Shown here in pieces: positions 15,437 to 25,177 of a stretch of 64,000 nt of DNA (positions within the stretch are counted from its first letter, which is position 1; each line of letters begins with the position of its first letter). This stretch comes from Verrucomicrobiales bacterium. Lineage in GTDB: Bacteria; Verrucomicrobiota; Verrucomicrobiia; Verrucomicrobiales; DEV007. The translations under genes and the position numbers were made by a program. The stretch is taken from NCBI GenBank assembly GCA_029213005.1, contig JARGPI010000001.1, positions 62,001 to 126,000 on the forward strand. The letters are read 5' to 3'. Under the pieces are notes generated by a model. It did not search any database, was not told where the DNA came from, and saw only the letters and a list, made by a program, of their open reading frames with translations.

Positions 15437-18124
15437 ATGCCAATCAGTTTTGGGTCCCCGCAGTTTTTTCTACTTATACCGCTTCTTCTCGTGTTGGGCT
15501 GGTACTTTCGCCGGATGGAGTTGTGGAAGCCGCTTCGGGTTTTGATCCTACTTTTGGTGGTGATTTTACTGGCGGATCCTTCCACGCTTCGAAAGCAGCT
15601 CGGAATGGATCTCTGGGTTTTAATTGACCGCTCGCTCTCGGCCCGGGATGTCGTGGATCGCGATGTGGAAGAATGGAAAACGCTTCTGGAGCGCTCCCGC
15701 CCCGGACGTCACGACCGGCTCTTTTTTGTCGATTATGCGGATGAAGTGGTCAGTAAACCCGGTAGCGAAACCGCGGTTTATCCCGGGAACCGGGCCCTGA
15801 CGCGAACCGGGTTGGCGATTCAGGATGTGCTTTCGCGGGTGGAAGAGGATCGGCACACCCGCCTTCTCCTTTTCAGTGATGGGTATAGCACGGAGCCGCT
15901 GACCGGCATTTCCGAAAAGTTAGCCTCAATGGAAGTCCCGCTCGATTACCGCCATCTCCGAGGGGACGACGTGGTGGATTATCGTCTCGCCGAATTTGAG
16001 CTTCCGGGCCGGGTCCAGCTGGGAGAGCCGTATATTCTTGAACTGACCGTGGTGGGCAATGGTGACGAGGAAGTGCCGCTGGAGATTTTCCGGGGAGATT
16101 CAAAGCTGATTGGGACAAAAGTGAAGCTGGACGGGGGCATTGGCCGGATTCGTCTTACCGACCGGATCATCACTCCCGGAGCTCATCGCTACGAGGCGCG
16201 GATAACACCTCTGGAGGATGCTTTTGGAGGAAATAACGCATTTGAAAACTGGATCGAGATTGTGGCGGGCCCCCGAATTTTATTGGTCACAAACTACGAC
16301 AACGATCCGATGGTTCCGATTCTGCGGGCTCAGGGATTCGATGTGGAAGTGATCACAGACTCTCTCTCCCTGACTCCCGGTATGCTCACCGGAGCGCGTT
16401 CGGTTTTGTTAAATAATGTTCCGGCTTATGAAATCCCGGGTCCCTTTCTCGCAGCTCTCGATTTTTTTGTGAGAGAACAGGGAGGAGGGCTCTTAATGGC
16501 GGGCGGCAAGTACAGTTTTGGATCGGGTGGATATTTTGAATCCGCAGTGGATTCGTTACTACCGGTTTCGATGGAGTTGAAAAGCGAGCACCGCAAGCTC
16601 GCGGTTGCGATGGCGATTGTGATGGACCGCTCTGGATCAATGGCGATGACGGTAAACAGTGGTCATACCAAGATGCAACTCGCCAACGAAGGTTCCGCCC
16701 GGGCGGTCGAATTGCTGGGTGGTAGCGATGCGGTCACCGTGTTTGCCGTCGATAGTTCCGCTCATGAGATTGCTCCGCTACTGAATGTGGGAACTTTCCG
16801 GGCCGATTTGATTTCGAGAATTCGGAGTATCGAGTCGATGGGCGGGGGGATATTTGTCTATACCGGATTAAAAGAAGCCTGGGAATCGCTGAAGAAATCT
16901 GAACTCGGCCAGCGCCATGTGATTCTCTTTTCAGACGCGATGGACTCGGAAGAGCCCGGGAATTACAAAAGTCTGATCGCGGAGATGCGGCAGGAAGGTG
17001 CCACGATCAGTGTCATCGGTCTGGGAACCCGGACGGATTCTGACGCGGCTTTTCTTGAAGATATCGCGACGCGTGGTGAAGGGCGGATGTTTTTCACTAA
17101 CGTTCCCGGAGACCTGCCCAATATCTTTGCGCAGGAGACCGTCACCGTTGCGAGATCAACCTTTATCGACGATCCGGTCTCGACTCAGGCGACGGGGAAC
17201 TGGTACGAAGTGTCGAATAAAGCGATGACGTGGTTAAACGAGGTCGATGGCTACAATCTCAGCTATATCCGGGAGGACGATCAGGCCGCATTGATTTCGA
17301 CCGATGAATACAAAGCTCCTTTGGTGGCGTTTGGACGTCGCGGCATCGGGAGAAGCGCGGCGGTTTCGTTTCCGCTTGGTGGGGAGTTTTCGGAACGAAC
17401 TCGCCAGTGGGAAAAAGCGGGTGACTTTATGCAGACGATGAATCGCTGGCTGATGGGGGAGGAAATTCCTCCCGGGATCGGACTGCGCCATGAAATCAAG
17501 GGAACCGAACTGACAATCGACCTGCTTTTCGATTCGGCCGAGTGGAAAGATAAATTTGCCGAAGCGGCGCCAAAACTAAAACTAAGTAAAGGCGTGGATG
17601 CTCCGATCAGCAGTGAATTGACCTGGGAACGGATTTCGCCCGGGCATTATTCATTGAGAACCGATCTTCAGGAAGGTGAGTTAGTTCGCGGCGCGGTGCA
17701 ACTGGGGAGGTCTGCGATTCCTTTTGGTCCAGTTGTGGTGGGTTCGAGTCGCGAGTGGGCCTTCGATGCTGACCGGGTCAATGAAATGAGAGAGACCTCT
17801 ACGACTTCCGGGGGCCGGGAGTTAGTGGACCTCGCCGATGCCTGGCTGAAGCCCGAGGGTAAAGAGATGTCTCCGCTGCGCTCCTGGCTGCTCGTGCCTT
17901 TGTTAATTTTGATGCTTTTCGAGGCGTTCGTGACCCGAACCGGATGGAAATTGCCGGTATATCAAAGAACCGCAAAACCGCTTCGCCCGAAACCGGTGAA
18001 AGCGGCGACTGCAAAAGCGGTGGAACCTGAAAAGGTTGAGCCGGTTGTTGAAAAAGAGGCCGCCCCCGATGAGGCGGACGCCAACCGGCAGAGCCGCTTC
18101 ACCCGGGCGAAGAACAAACGGTAG
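15437..18124 (+). CDS. VWA-domain membrane protein with GATase1-like domain
   Basis: An 895-residue protein. Two N-terminal membrane segments (about residues 8-22 and 34-47) are followed by a first VWA-like domain (WVLIDRSLSARD), a beta-sandwich, a class I glutamine amidotransferase-like fold (ILLVTNYDNDPM to FVREQGGGLLMAGGKYSFGSGGY) and an inserted VWA domain with an intact MIDAS (VMDRSGSMAM, near residue 396, with VILFSDAMDSEEPG later). A C-terminal membrane segment (about 816-833) precedes a charged Lys/Glu/Pro tail. This architecture is common in Planctomycetes, Verrucomicrobia and relatives, often beside MoxR ATPase and DUF58 genes; neither is in the window. Function unknown, probably metal-dependent protein binding at the cell envelope. 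Confidence 0.85.
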   Translation: MPISFGSPQFFLLIPLLLVLGWYFRRMELWKPLRVLILLLVVILLADPSTLRKQLGMDLWVLIDRSLSARDVVDRDVEEWKTLLERSRPGRHDRLFFVDYADEVVSKPGSETAVYPGNRALTRTGLAIQDVLSRVEEDRHTRLLLFSDGYSTEPLTGISEKLASMEVPLDYRHLRGDDVVDYRLAEFELPGRVQLGEPYILELTVVGNGDEEVPLEIFRGDSKLIGTKVKLDGGIGRIRLTDRIITPGAHRYEARITPLEDAFGGNNAFENWIEIVAGPRILLVTNYDNDPMVPILRAQGFDVEVITDSLSLTPGMLTGARSVLLNNVPAYEIPGPFLAALDFFVREQGGGLLMAGGKYSFGSGGYFESAVDSLLPVSMELKSEHRKLAVAMAIVMDRSGSMAMTVNSGHTKMQLANEGSARAVELLGGSDAVTVFAVDSSAHEIAPLLNVGTFRADLISRIRSIESMGGGIFVYTGLKEAWESLKKSELGQRHVILFSDAMDSEEPGNYKSLIAEMRQEGATISVIGLGTRTDSDAAFLEDIATRGEGRMFFTNVPGDLPNIFAQETVTVARSTFIDDPVSTQATGNWYEVSNKAMTWLNEVDGYNLSYIREDDQAALISTDEYKAPLVAFGRRGIGRSAAVSFPLGGEFSERTRQWEKAGDFMQTMNRWLMGEEIPPGIGLRHEIKGTELTIDLLFDSAEWKDKFAEAAPKLKLSKGVDAPISSELTWERISPGHYSLRTDLQEGELVRGAVQLGRSAIPFGPVVVGSSREWAFDADRVNEMRETSTTSGGRELVDLADAWLKPEGKEMSPLRSWLLVPLLILMLFEAFVTRTGWKLPVYQRTAKPLRPKPVKAATAKAVEPEKVEPVVEKEAAPDEADANRQSRFTRAKNKR

Positions 18125-18129
18125 CCGAT

Positions 18130-18507
18130 CTACGCTTCAGCGACCGTCGCCTGATTGTTGGCGTGCTGCTCTTTTTGCCGTTTCACGAACTCGAGCAACT
18201 CGACCTTGGTCAGGACACCGTCCTTGTTAAGGTCTGATTCAGGTGACTTCTCAAGAATCTCTTTCAAGTAAATCCAGCTGATGAATTTTCCCTTCTTTTC
18301 GGAAGAGGCACCGTTTTTGATCTTTTTATCAAGATAGTCGTACATCTCGTCGATCGTTAGAACACCGTTTTTATTGGCATCCGATTTCGGGAATCGAGTA
18401 TAGAACTCTTTTAATTGAGGTCCATTTTCGGAAGTGATTTCCTCAGACTTGGCGGTAATTGAAAATCCCAACAAGCATGGGATTAAGATGAGAAGTTTGG
18501 TTTTCAT
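18130..18507 (-). CDS. exported EF-hand protein
   Basis: A 125-residue protein with a signal peptide (residues 1-21) and two EF-hand loops: DANKNGVLTIDE (near residue 45) and DLNKDGVLTKVE (near residue 95). Both have Asp or Asn at positions 1, 3 and 5 and Glu at position 12, so both should bind calcium. It converges on the VWA gene with 5 bases between stops. Role unknown; small exported EF-hand proteins are common in this group. Confidence 0.85.
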   Translation of the reverse strand: MKTKLLILIPCLLGFSITAKSEEITSENGPQLKEFYTRFPKSDANKNGVLTIDEMYDYLDKKIKNGASSEKKGKFISWIYLKEILEKSPESDLNKDGVLTKVELLEFVKRQKEQHANNQATVAEA

Positions 18508-18630
18508 TGCTGAAGGAAAGATAAGGCCTTTCTTACTGACAGCAAGTGAACTACAACTTTTTCAAACTTTCACTATGGGGTAGGGTTCACCAATCGTTAT
18601 AAATAAACGCCCTTTCCCAAAGGTGTCGGT

Positions 18631-19440
18631 TTACTGGTAGATCATTTCGAATTCAGTAATTAAAGAGGCGATTCGTTTGGCAGGAATTACCAGCGTTGAG
18701 TGCTGGTCTGCCCGGGCGATAGCGATTCCCTGCCACTCGCCGCTGCGATCGAAAACCGGCGATCCAGCTTCCGAAGGACTGATATTTAAATCCGTCTCGA
18801 TGACCTCTGGATATCCGCTCCGCTTTTTATTTACCTGAAGACCGATTCTTTCCCAGTGTTTGGATAGCGCTCTCTGGGTGCCGGGATCAATACTGGTAAA
18901 AGCACTGCGATTAGAGTTGGTAACGGCTCCTGTTTTCCAGCTCTGATGGCTCCCGAGGATTCCGACAAAAGAGCCGATCATGCTGTCGTTCAATCTTGCT
19001 TTGGTTGAGATCGCCTTGTTTAGACGGGCGAGACGGATGATGGCGAGGTTGTCTCCATCCGATAAAAGGTTGATCGAAGCATTGGCGAGGGGGCTGTGGA
19101 GATTTCCGTCTTGTGTCTGAATAACGAACTCACCGTTGCCAATCGAGTCAGCCGGGCAAAGTAGATAGCTGAAGCGGGAGTCCCGGCCGTTGATCACAGT
19201 TCCATAAGCCAGAATCTTACCGTCCTGAACCAGTTTCGCCGTTGTGTGACTGGCGATTGATGCCGCTTTCCCTTTGAATTCGTTGCTCAACTGGCGCTCC
19301 ATCATCTCAATGATAGCGAGAGGAGAGGGACTGATTACGGCGACGGGGTTCTGACGGTTGAATAAGTCGCGAAGGGTCTGACCCGAGGCGCTGGAAAGTG
19401 CCAAAAATGTCAGGGTGGTTAAAATGAGGCCGGTTTTCAT
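18631..19440 (-). CDS. exported trypsin-like protein, probably catalytically inactive
   Basis: A 269-residue protein with a signal peptide (residues 1-20). The arrangement GKILAYGTVI, FSYLLCPADSI, GDNLAIIRL and ISPSEAGSPVFDRSGEWQGIAIA follows the S1C/Trypsin_2 pattern of DegP-like proteases. The catalytic Asp position is kept (GDNLAIIRL), but the usual His after a TxxH strand is replaced (CPAD) and the G-N-S-G-G-P nucleophile motif reads S-E-A-G-S-P, with Ala at the Ser position. This suggests a pseudoprotease with a binding or scaffold role. The alignment is by eye. No PDZ domain is visible. Confidence 0.65.
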   Translation of the reverse strand: MKTGLILTTLTFLALSSASGQTLRDLFNRQNPVAVISPSPLAIIEMMERQLSNEFKGKAASIASHTTAKLVQDGKILAYGTVINGRDSRFSYLLCPADSIGNGEFVIQTQDGNLHSPLANASINLLSDGDNLAIIRLARLNKAISTKARLNDSMIGSFVGILGSHQSWKTGAVTNSNRSAFTSIDPGTQRALSKHWERIGLQVNKKRSGYPEVIETDLNISPSEAGSPVFDRSGEWQGIAIARADQHSTLVIPAKRIASLITEFEMIYQ

Positions 19441-19608
19441 TATCGTTATTTTGTGGGGATATCAAGATTGATAAGTGAGTCTCAAAAACTGCGTGCGCAA
19501 TATTTATCATAAAAACAAAAATTATCAAATATGTTTTTCATAACTTCGCATTTTTTTCGTTCGCGATCGCGACCTTGAGAGTTTTGGGAGGGAAGTTAGT
19601 CTTGCGCC

Positions 19609-21708
19609 ATGAAATTAAGGTTTCGCATTATAGTACCTGTAATCATGAGCGCTTTTTCGACGCTGCTGATCGCAGAAGATTATGACTTAGTTGTTTATGG
19701 AGGGACATGTGCCGCCGTAACCTCTGCGGTCCAGGCTAAGAAGATGGGTAAATCGGTGATCGTTGTTTCGCCGGATATTCATCTGGGAGGACTCAGTAGT
19801 GGAGGGCTCGGTTGGACCGATACCGGAAATAAGGCCGTGATCGGTGGGGTTTCCCGTGAATTTTATCATCGAATTTGGAAGCATTACGACAAAGATTCGT
19901 CCTGGCGTCAGCAGAAGAAATCCGAGTATGGCGGCAAGGGACAGGGCACCGCAGCGATCGACGGGGATGAACGCACCATGTGGATTTTCGAGCCGCATGC
20001 GGCAGAGGGCGTTTTCGAAGACATGGTCAAAGAGCACGACATTCCGGTGGTGCGCGATGCCTGGCTGGACCGCGGTGATGGGGGAGTGATTCTCGAAAAC
20101 GGAAGAATTAAGACGATTAAGACCCTCGATGGGAAATCCTATTCCGGAAAAATGTTTATCGATGCGACCTACGAAGGCGATCTCGTAGCCGCGTCGGGCG
20201 TTGATTATCACGTGGGGCGTGAAGGTAAAGACGTCTATGGCGAGGAATGGAACGGGGTTCAAACCGGAGTTCTTCATCACCGTCACCATTTCGATGCGAT
20301 CCCCAATCAGACCAGAATCGATCCCTATGTGAAAAAGGGCGATCCTTCTTCCGGTGTTTTGCCCCGGATCGGTCCGGATCATCCCGGCGAAAAACATGCC
20401 GGAGATCATCGCGTGCAGGCATACTGCTTCAGAATGTGTCTGACCAATGATCCATCCAACCGGATTCCGTTCCCGAAACCCGAAAATTACGATCCTGCGC
20501 AATATGAGTTATTGGTGCGAATCTTCGAGGCAGGCTGGAAAGACGTGTTTCACAAATTCGACCCGATTCCGAATTTCAAGACCGATACCAATAATCATGG
20601 CCCGATGAGCACCGATAACATCGGTATGAATTACAACTACCCCGATGGCACCTACGAGGAGCGAAAAGCCATCATTAAGGAGCACGAGAACTACCAGAAA
20701 GGCTGGCTTTACTTTATTGCCAACGATCCCCGGGTGCCGAAAGAAATTCAGGAGGAAATGAAAACCTGGGGCCTTCCTAAAGATGAGTTTACCGATAATG
20801 GCAACTGGTCGCACCAGCTCTATATTCGTGAGGCACGCCGGATGGTCGGCCAGTTTGTGATGACTGAGAACGAACTGCTTCAGCGCACCGAAACTCCGCA
20901 GTCCGTCGGGATGGGAAGTTACACGATCGACTCGCACAACGTGCAGCGATATATCACTCCTGAAGGTTACGTTCAGAACGAGGGCGATATCGGAGTGAAA
21001 TGTAAGCCCTACAAGATTGCTTACGGATCACTGATTCCGAAAAAAGAACAGTGCGAAAATCTGCTCGTTCCCGTTTGTGTTTCGAGTTCGCATATCGCGT
21101 TTGGTTCAATCCGGATGGAGCCCGTCTTTATGATCCTCGGCCAGAGCGCCGCCACCGCAGCCGTTCACGCGATCGACGCCAATGTGGCTGTTCAGGATAT
21201 CGATTACGGGAAACTCCGTGAAAGGCTCCTCGCCGATGGGCAGATCCTCGAATATGTGCCAAAATCGAGCGGCAACGGAATTCCGGCTGACAAATTGAAG
21301 GGAATCGTCATTGATGACTCAAAAGCCGAGTTCAAAGGCGACTGGGGTAACAGTGTGTCCCACAAAACCTATATTGCGTTCGGTTACCACCATGACGGTG
21401 GAAATAAAGAAATCGAGTCCACTGCCACCTTCCGCGTCAAAGTTCCTGAGCCAGGTTGGTATGAAGTTCGCCTCGCTTACACCCCGAACAACAATCGTGC
21501 CAGTGAAGTGCCGGTGACGGTTACTCACAACGACGGGGAAAGTGTGGTGACTGTGAATGAAAAGAAAGAACCCCAGATCGACGGAATGTTTGAATTTCTC
21601 GGGTCTTTCGAATTTTCGGAGGAGGGCACCGTGACGGTAAGTAACAAAGGGACCAAAGGGCACGTCGTAGTTGACGGGGTTCAGTTTGTCCACGTCGATA
21701 AAGAGTAA
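19609..21708 (+). CDS. exported FAD-dependent oxidoreductase with golvesin-like C-terminal domain
   Basis: A 699-residue protein with a signal peptide (about residues 1-23). The FAD-binding motif is a variant GxGxxG, VVYGGTCAAVTSAVQAKKMG, followed by HLGGLSSGGLGWTD, the signature of the FAD_oxidored family (PF12831) common in Planctomycetes and Verrucomicrobia. The C-terminal 140 residues (from GIVIDDSKAEFKGDWG to VVVDGVQFV) form a golvesin/xanthan-lyase-like beta-sandwich likely to bind carbohydrate. Role is probably oxidation of a polysaccharide-derived substrate outside the cytoplasm. Its stop codon abuts the start codon of the M28 peptidase gene, so the pair is translationally linked. Confidence 0.88.
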   Translation: MKLRFRIIVPVIMSAFSTLLIAEDYDLVVYGGTCAAVTSAVQAKKMGKSVIVVSPDIHLGGLSSGGLGWTDTGNKAVIGGVSREFYHRIWKHYDKDSSWRQQKKSEYGGKGQGTAAIDGDERTMWIFEPHAAEGVFEDMVKEHDIPVVRDAWLDRGDGGVILENGRIKTIKTLDGKSYSGKMFIDATYEGDLVAASGVDYHVGREGKDVYGEEWNGVQTGVLHHRHHFDAIPNQTRIDPYVKKGDPSSGVLPRIGPDHPGEKHAGDHRVQAYCFRMCLTNDPSNRIPFPKPENYDPAQYELLVRIFEAGWKDVFHKFDPIPNFKTDTNNHGPMSTDNIGMNYNYPDGTYEERKAIIKEHENYQKGWLYFIANDPRVPKEIQEEMKTWGLPKDEFTDNGNWSHQLYIREARRMVGQFVMTENELLQRTETPQSVGMGSYTIDSHNVQRYITPEGYVQNEGDIGVKCKPYKIAYGSLIPKKEQCENLLVPVCVSSSHIAFGSIRMEPVFMILGQSAATAAVHAIDANVAVQDIDYGKLRERLLADGQILEYVPKSSGNGIPADKLKGIVIDDSKAEFKGDWGNSVSHKTYIAFGYHHDGGNKEIESTATFRVKVPEPGWYEVRLAYTPNNNRASEVPVTVTHNDGESVVTVNEKKEPQIDGMFEFLGSFEFSEEGTVTVSNKGTKGHVVVDGVQFVHVDKE

Positions 21709-22698
21709 ATGAAGTTTCTCAAGTTCCTCGGCTGGCTGATTGTGATTGTCATGACTCTCGCAGCCGGGGGCTTGCTTTTTATCTGGGTGTTTCTTGCCCA
21801 ACCCAGCCTCAAGCGGTCCTCTCCCAGTGACGTATCGGTATCGCCGGTTAATCTGGAGGCACATGTCCGGAAGCTCGCGATCGAGTTTTCGCCGAGGAAT
21901 GCCGCTCATATTGGTAATACCAATCGCACGGCGGACTACATCAAACAGCAGTTTGAGGGAATTTATGCTCCGGGCGTTTCCGAGCAGCGCTTTCAGGTCG
22001 GTTCGTATCGTTACCGCAATGTTTCTCTACTGATTGGTAACCCGGAAGATGAACGGATTGTTATAGGTGCGCATTATGATGGCTTTGGTCCCTATCAGGC
22101 AGCGGACGATAACGCGAGCGGTGTCGCCGGGTTGATCGAGCTGGCTCGTCTCTGTGCGAATCACGATTTTGGAACCGCAATCGAGTTTGTTGCTTATCCG
22201 CTGGAAGAGCCGCCCTATTTCGGCACGGGCAATATGGGGAGCGCCCGTCACGCCAGCGACATCGCCGCACAGGGCAGGGCGTGTCGCTTTATGATATCGC
22301 TGGAAATGATCGGGTATTTCTCGGATGAACCGGATAGTCAGAAATACCCTCATCCTTTGCTTTATCTCTTCTATCCCTCCAAAGGGAATTTTATTACAGT
22401 AGTCGGGAATACCGAAAACCGCCGTCTTACCAAATCAATCAAAACCGGTATGAAAGGCGCGACGTCACTCAAGGTCCGGTCACTCTGCGGTCCCGCTTCG
22501 ATTCCGGGAATCGATTTTTCGGACCATCGCAACTACTGGGCGACCGGTGTCCCGGCGGTGATGGTAACTGATACCGCATTTTACCGGAACCTTGCCTACC
22601 ACACATCGGGCGACACCGCGGACCGTCTTGATTACAAAAAAATGGCCATGGTAGTTGTCGGCGTCTACGAAGCGTTACAGCAGAATCGCCATTTTTAG
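21709..22698 (+). CDS. membrane-anchored M28 zinc metallopeptidase
   Basis: A 329-residue protein with an N-terminal membrane segment (residues 4-27), the catalytic domain likely periplasmic. Zinc ligands and catalytic residues of the M28 family are visible: H and D in VIGAHYDGF, D in AADDNASGVAGL, EE in YPLEEPPYFG and H in AYHTSGDT. Substrates of the family are N-terminal residues of peptides or glutamine cyclisation. The ATG follows the oxidoreductase stop codon directly. The gene ends 6 bases before palindrome copy 3. The fragment at 1-333 is a related protein. Confidence 0.9.
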   Translation: MKFLKFLGWLIVIVMTLAAGGLLFIWVFLAQPSLKRSSPSDVSVSPVNLEAHVRKLAIEFSPRNAAHIGNTNRTADYIKQQFEGIYAPGVSEQRFQVGSYRYRNVSLLIGNPEDERIVIGAHYDGFGPYQAADDNASGVAGLIELARLCANHDFGTAIEFVAYPLEEPPYFGTGNMGSARHASDIAAQGRACRFMISLEMIGYFSDEPDSQKYPHPLLYLFYPSKGNFITVVGNTENRRLTKSIKTGMKGATSLKVRSLCGPASIPGIDFSDHRNYWATGVPAVMVTDTAFYRNLAYHTSGDTADRLDYKKMAMVVVGVYEALQQNRHF

Positions 22699-22704
22699 CG
22701 TGAC

Positions 22705-22739
22705 TGTACCCTGTACAATGTCGCACTGTACAGGGTACA
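22705..22739. repeat. dispersed palindromic element, copy 3, intergenic
   Basis: Perfect 13-nt arms TGTACCCTGTACA (22705-22717) and TGTACAGGGTACA (22727-22739) around a 9-nt spacer (22718-22726). It ends 2 bases before the ATG of the alpha/beta hydrolase gene, and AGGG in its right arm (22732-22735) sits at a ribosome-binding-site distance from that ATG. A folded hairpin would occlude the site. Confidence 0.92.
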
Positions 22740-22741
22740 AA

Positions 22742-23563
22742 ATGATAAAAAAGACTCTGATCACCCTCGTCGTTTTTATTCTCTTCTGGGTGGGCTCGAT
22801 CTATTTCTATCAGGACCGGATGATTTACTTCCCGAGGAGTTACTCCAGCTCGTCGAAATGGTTCGAAAGGGTGGATAAAGTTCGCTACCGGGCGAATGGC
22901 GTTTACCAGACATCGTTTATCTATCCGCGGGGAATGGTGGACGAGCCGGAGCAAATCTGGTGGTTGTTTGGAGGAAATGGGTCGACCGCTCTGGATTGGC
23001 TGTCTATTTTGGAGAGAGGCTCCTTTAGCGGGTGCCAGGCCTTTGTGCTGGTTGATTATCCCGGCTACGGACTTTGTCAGGGTAAGCCCGATCCTGAGGC
23101 AATTTTCAGTTCGGTGGAACAGTTACATCGGGCGCTTTCGGAGCGGTGGGAATTCTCTCCGGATGAAGTGTCAAAACGCTCCGGAGCGATGGGCCATTCA
23201 CTCGGTGCGGCGATCGCACTGAATACCGCTGCCCGGTTCGAGATGCCGGAGGTGGTGGCGGTTTCGCCGTTCACCTCGATGGATGAGATGGCGAAACGCA
23301 AGGTGGGTGTACTATATCATCTCCTGAAGCATCAATACGATAATCGGGAGGCGGTGGGCCGATTGATGAAACGGGAAAATCCTGCCAAAATTACGATTTT
23401 CCACGGAAACCGGGACAGCCTAATACCCATCTCAATGGGACGGGAACTCGCTGAGCTGGCGGGCGAAGCTAACGCCAGCTTTCGCGTGGCGGAGGGCTGC
23501 GGCCACAACGACATCCTTCACTCCGTTCAGAAAGATTTACTCACCTTTCTTTACCGCGACTAG
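22742..23563 (+). CDS. alpha/beta hydrolase, membrane-anchored
   Basis: A 273-residue protein with an N-terminal membrane anchor (residues 4-22) and a serine hydrolase domain of the Bem46/YqiA-like type. The nucleophile elbow is GHSLGAA, the oxyanion region lies near WWLFGGNGST, the acid is in GNRDSLIP and the His in GCGHNDIL. Substrate unknown; esterase or peptidase activity on small esters is typical. The start at 22742 follows the palindromic element directly. Codons further upstream overlap the M28 gene and would make the repeat coding, which is unlikely. Probably cotranscribed with the two genes upstream. Confidence 0.85.
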   Translation: MIKKTLITLVVFILFWVGSIYFYQDRMIYFPRSYSSSSKWFERVDKVRYRANGVYQTSFIYPRGMVDEPEQIWWLFGGNGSTALDWLSILERGSFSGCQAFVLVDYPGYGLCQGKPDPEAIFSSVEQLHRALSERWEFSPDEVSKRSGAMGHSLGAAIALNTAARFEMPEVVAVSPFTSMDEMAKRKVGVLYHLLKHQYDNREAVGRLMKRENPAKITIFHGNRDSLIPISMGRELAELAGEANASFRVAEGCGHNDILHSVQKDLLTFLYRD

Positions 23564-23574
23564 CACGGCTCACC

Positions 23575-24273
23575 TTATTCCTCATCTTCTTCGAGAGCGG
23601 AGGGGCCGATGTGACGGATGTCGGTTCCCTCGCTGACGTAAATCGCGTCTTCCCCGATGTTTTTGGCGTGATCACCAACTCTTTCGAGACACTTCACGAT
23701 AAAAATAAGATTCAGGTAGGTTCGGAGATTTTCCGTGTCCTCCTCCATCAGAGAGGTGTATTTTTTGATCGCTCTTTTGTGAAGTTTATCCAGTTCCACA
23801 TCGCGTTCAAAAAGCGTCAGTGCGAGTGCCGGGTCATCCTCGGAAAAGGATTTGATGGCGTCGTGAAGGATTCCGCTCGCGATCTCATAGATAGGACCGA
23901 CGAGAGCCGTTTCTGCAACATGACCCTTTTTAAGAATCTTCCGGGACCGGCGTGCGATATTTACGGCCTGGTCGGCGATCCGTTCCAGATTGGTAGAGAT
24001 TTTCATCGCGGCGACCACCATTCTCAGATCAGTGGCGACCGGGTTAAAACGCATCAAAATTTCCATGCCGCCCTGATCGATCGATCGTTCCAGTCCATTG
24101 ACTTCTTCGTCTTCGGCAATCGCATCGTTACATAGATCTTCGTTCCGTTGCAGGAGTCCGTTGACCGCGCTACCGAGGTTCTGCTGTGCAAAACTCGCCA
24201 TCGTCAGGACCGATTTTCGGGTATTCCTCAGTGAGTCTTCGAAGTCTCCGAGAGTATGTTTAAGATCTAGCAT
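23575..24273 (-). CDS. phoU: phosphate transport system regulatory protein PhoU
   Basis: A 232-residue helical protein made of two PhoU repeats, each with the E-x3-D metal-binding pattern (NLERIADQAVNIA and CLERVGDHAKNIGE). PhoU couples PstSCAB activity to PhoR/PhoB signalling and restrains phosphate uptake. It is the last gene of the minus-strand operon pstC-pstA-pstB-phoU, 34 bases after pstB. No phoB/phoR gene is in the window. Confidence 0.94.
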   Translation of the reverse strand: MLDLKHTLGDFEDSLRNTRKSVLTMASFAQQNLGSAVNGLLQRNEDLCNDAIAEDEEVNGLERSIDQGGMEILMRFNPVATDLRMVVAAMKISTNLERIADQAVNIARRSRKILKKGHVAETALVGPIYEIASGILHDAIKSFSEDDPALALTLFERDVELDKLHKRAIKKYTSLMEEDTENLRTYLNLIFIVKCLERVGDHAKNIGEDAIYVSEGTDIRHIGPSALEEDEE

Positions 24274-24307
24274 AAGTGCTTCTGGTTAATTGGTTGTTGC
24301 GTTGGGA

Positions 24308-25177
24308 TTACCCAAACCGTCCACTGATGTACTCTTCAGTTTGTTTGATGGATGGATTGGTAAAAAGTTTAGAAGTCAGATCGTATTCGATCAATTCGCC
24401 AAGGTAGAAGAAAGCCGTGCGGTCGGAGACGCGGGTCGCCTGCTGCATGTTGTGAGTCACAATCACCACAGTATAGTCTTCTCTAAGCTTGGTGATTAAC
24501 TCTTCGATGACAGCGGTAGCGATCGGATCAAGTGCAGAGCACGGTTCATCCATTAAGATTACGCTTGGTTGCACCGCTATGGTTCTCGCGATGCAGAGTC
24601 TTTGCTGCTGACCTCCGGAAAGCTCCAGGGCCGGTTCTTTGAGACGGTCTTTCACCTCGTCCCAGAGAGCTGCGCCTTTGAGGCTTTCCTCCACGGCATG
24701 GTCGATCGTCGACCGGTTCCTTTCCCCGGCAATCCGCAGTCCAAAGGCCACATTTTCGTAAATGCTTTTGGGGAAGGGGTTCGATTTCTGGAAGACCATC
24801 CCGACGTGTTTCCGCAGTAGAATGGAATCGACCCGTGAGGCGTAGAGATCGGATCCCATGATCTTGATGCCGCCCCCGGTAATTTTTGCCGTCGGAATGG
24901 TGTCGTTCATCCGGTTGAAACACCGGAGCAGGGTGGATTTTCCACAACCGGAGGGTCCGATAAAAGCGGTCACTTTATTCTCGGGGATATCGAGATTGAT
25001 ATGCTTCAGGGTGTCGGTCTTTCCCATATCGTAGCTGAAGGAAAGATTGTCGACTTCGATTAATGCCGGATTCCCTTCCTGCTCAGACTCGACGGTCAAA
25101 TCGCGGGAAGAAGTCTTGTTCGAACTCGGTTGGTTGGGTATTGAATGCATGTTGGTGTTTCGCTGGGCCGTTACCAT
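24308..25177 (-). CDS. pstB: phosphate ABC transporter ATP-binding protein PstB
   Basis: A 289-residue ABC ATPase that drives high-affinity phosphate uptake. Walker A is [11 protein letters not shown], with FNRMND after it as in PstB proteins; the signature is [13 protein letters not shown] and Walker B is [13 protein letters not shown]. The N-terminus is about 30 residues longer than E. coli PstB and low in structure. The start codon lies inside the end of pstA (7-base overlap), so translation is coupled; a second ATG at 25150 is also possible. Confidence 0.96.
   Translation of the reverse strand: MVTAQRNTNMHSIPNQPSSNKTSSRDLTVESEQEGNPALIEVDNLSFSYDMGKTDTLKHINLDIPENKVTAFIGPSGCGKSTLLRCFNRMNDTIPTAKITGGGIKIMGSDLYASRVDSILLRKHVGMVFQKSNPFPKSIYENVAFGLRIAGERNRSTIDHAVEESLKGAALWDEVKDRLKEPALELSGGQQQRLCIARTIAVQPSVILMDEPCSALDPIATAVIEELITKLREDYTVVIVTHNMQQATRVSDRTAFFYLGELIEYDLTSKLFTNPSIKQTEEYISGRFG

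Noticed and set aside
22655..22741. Upstream extension of the alpha/beta hydrolase through the palindrome
   Set aside because: Would overlap the end of the M28 gene and precede the membrane anchor with 29 atypical residues; the ATG at 22742 fits better.
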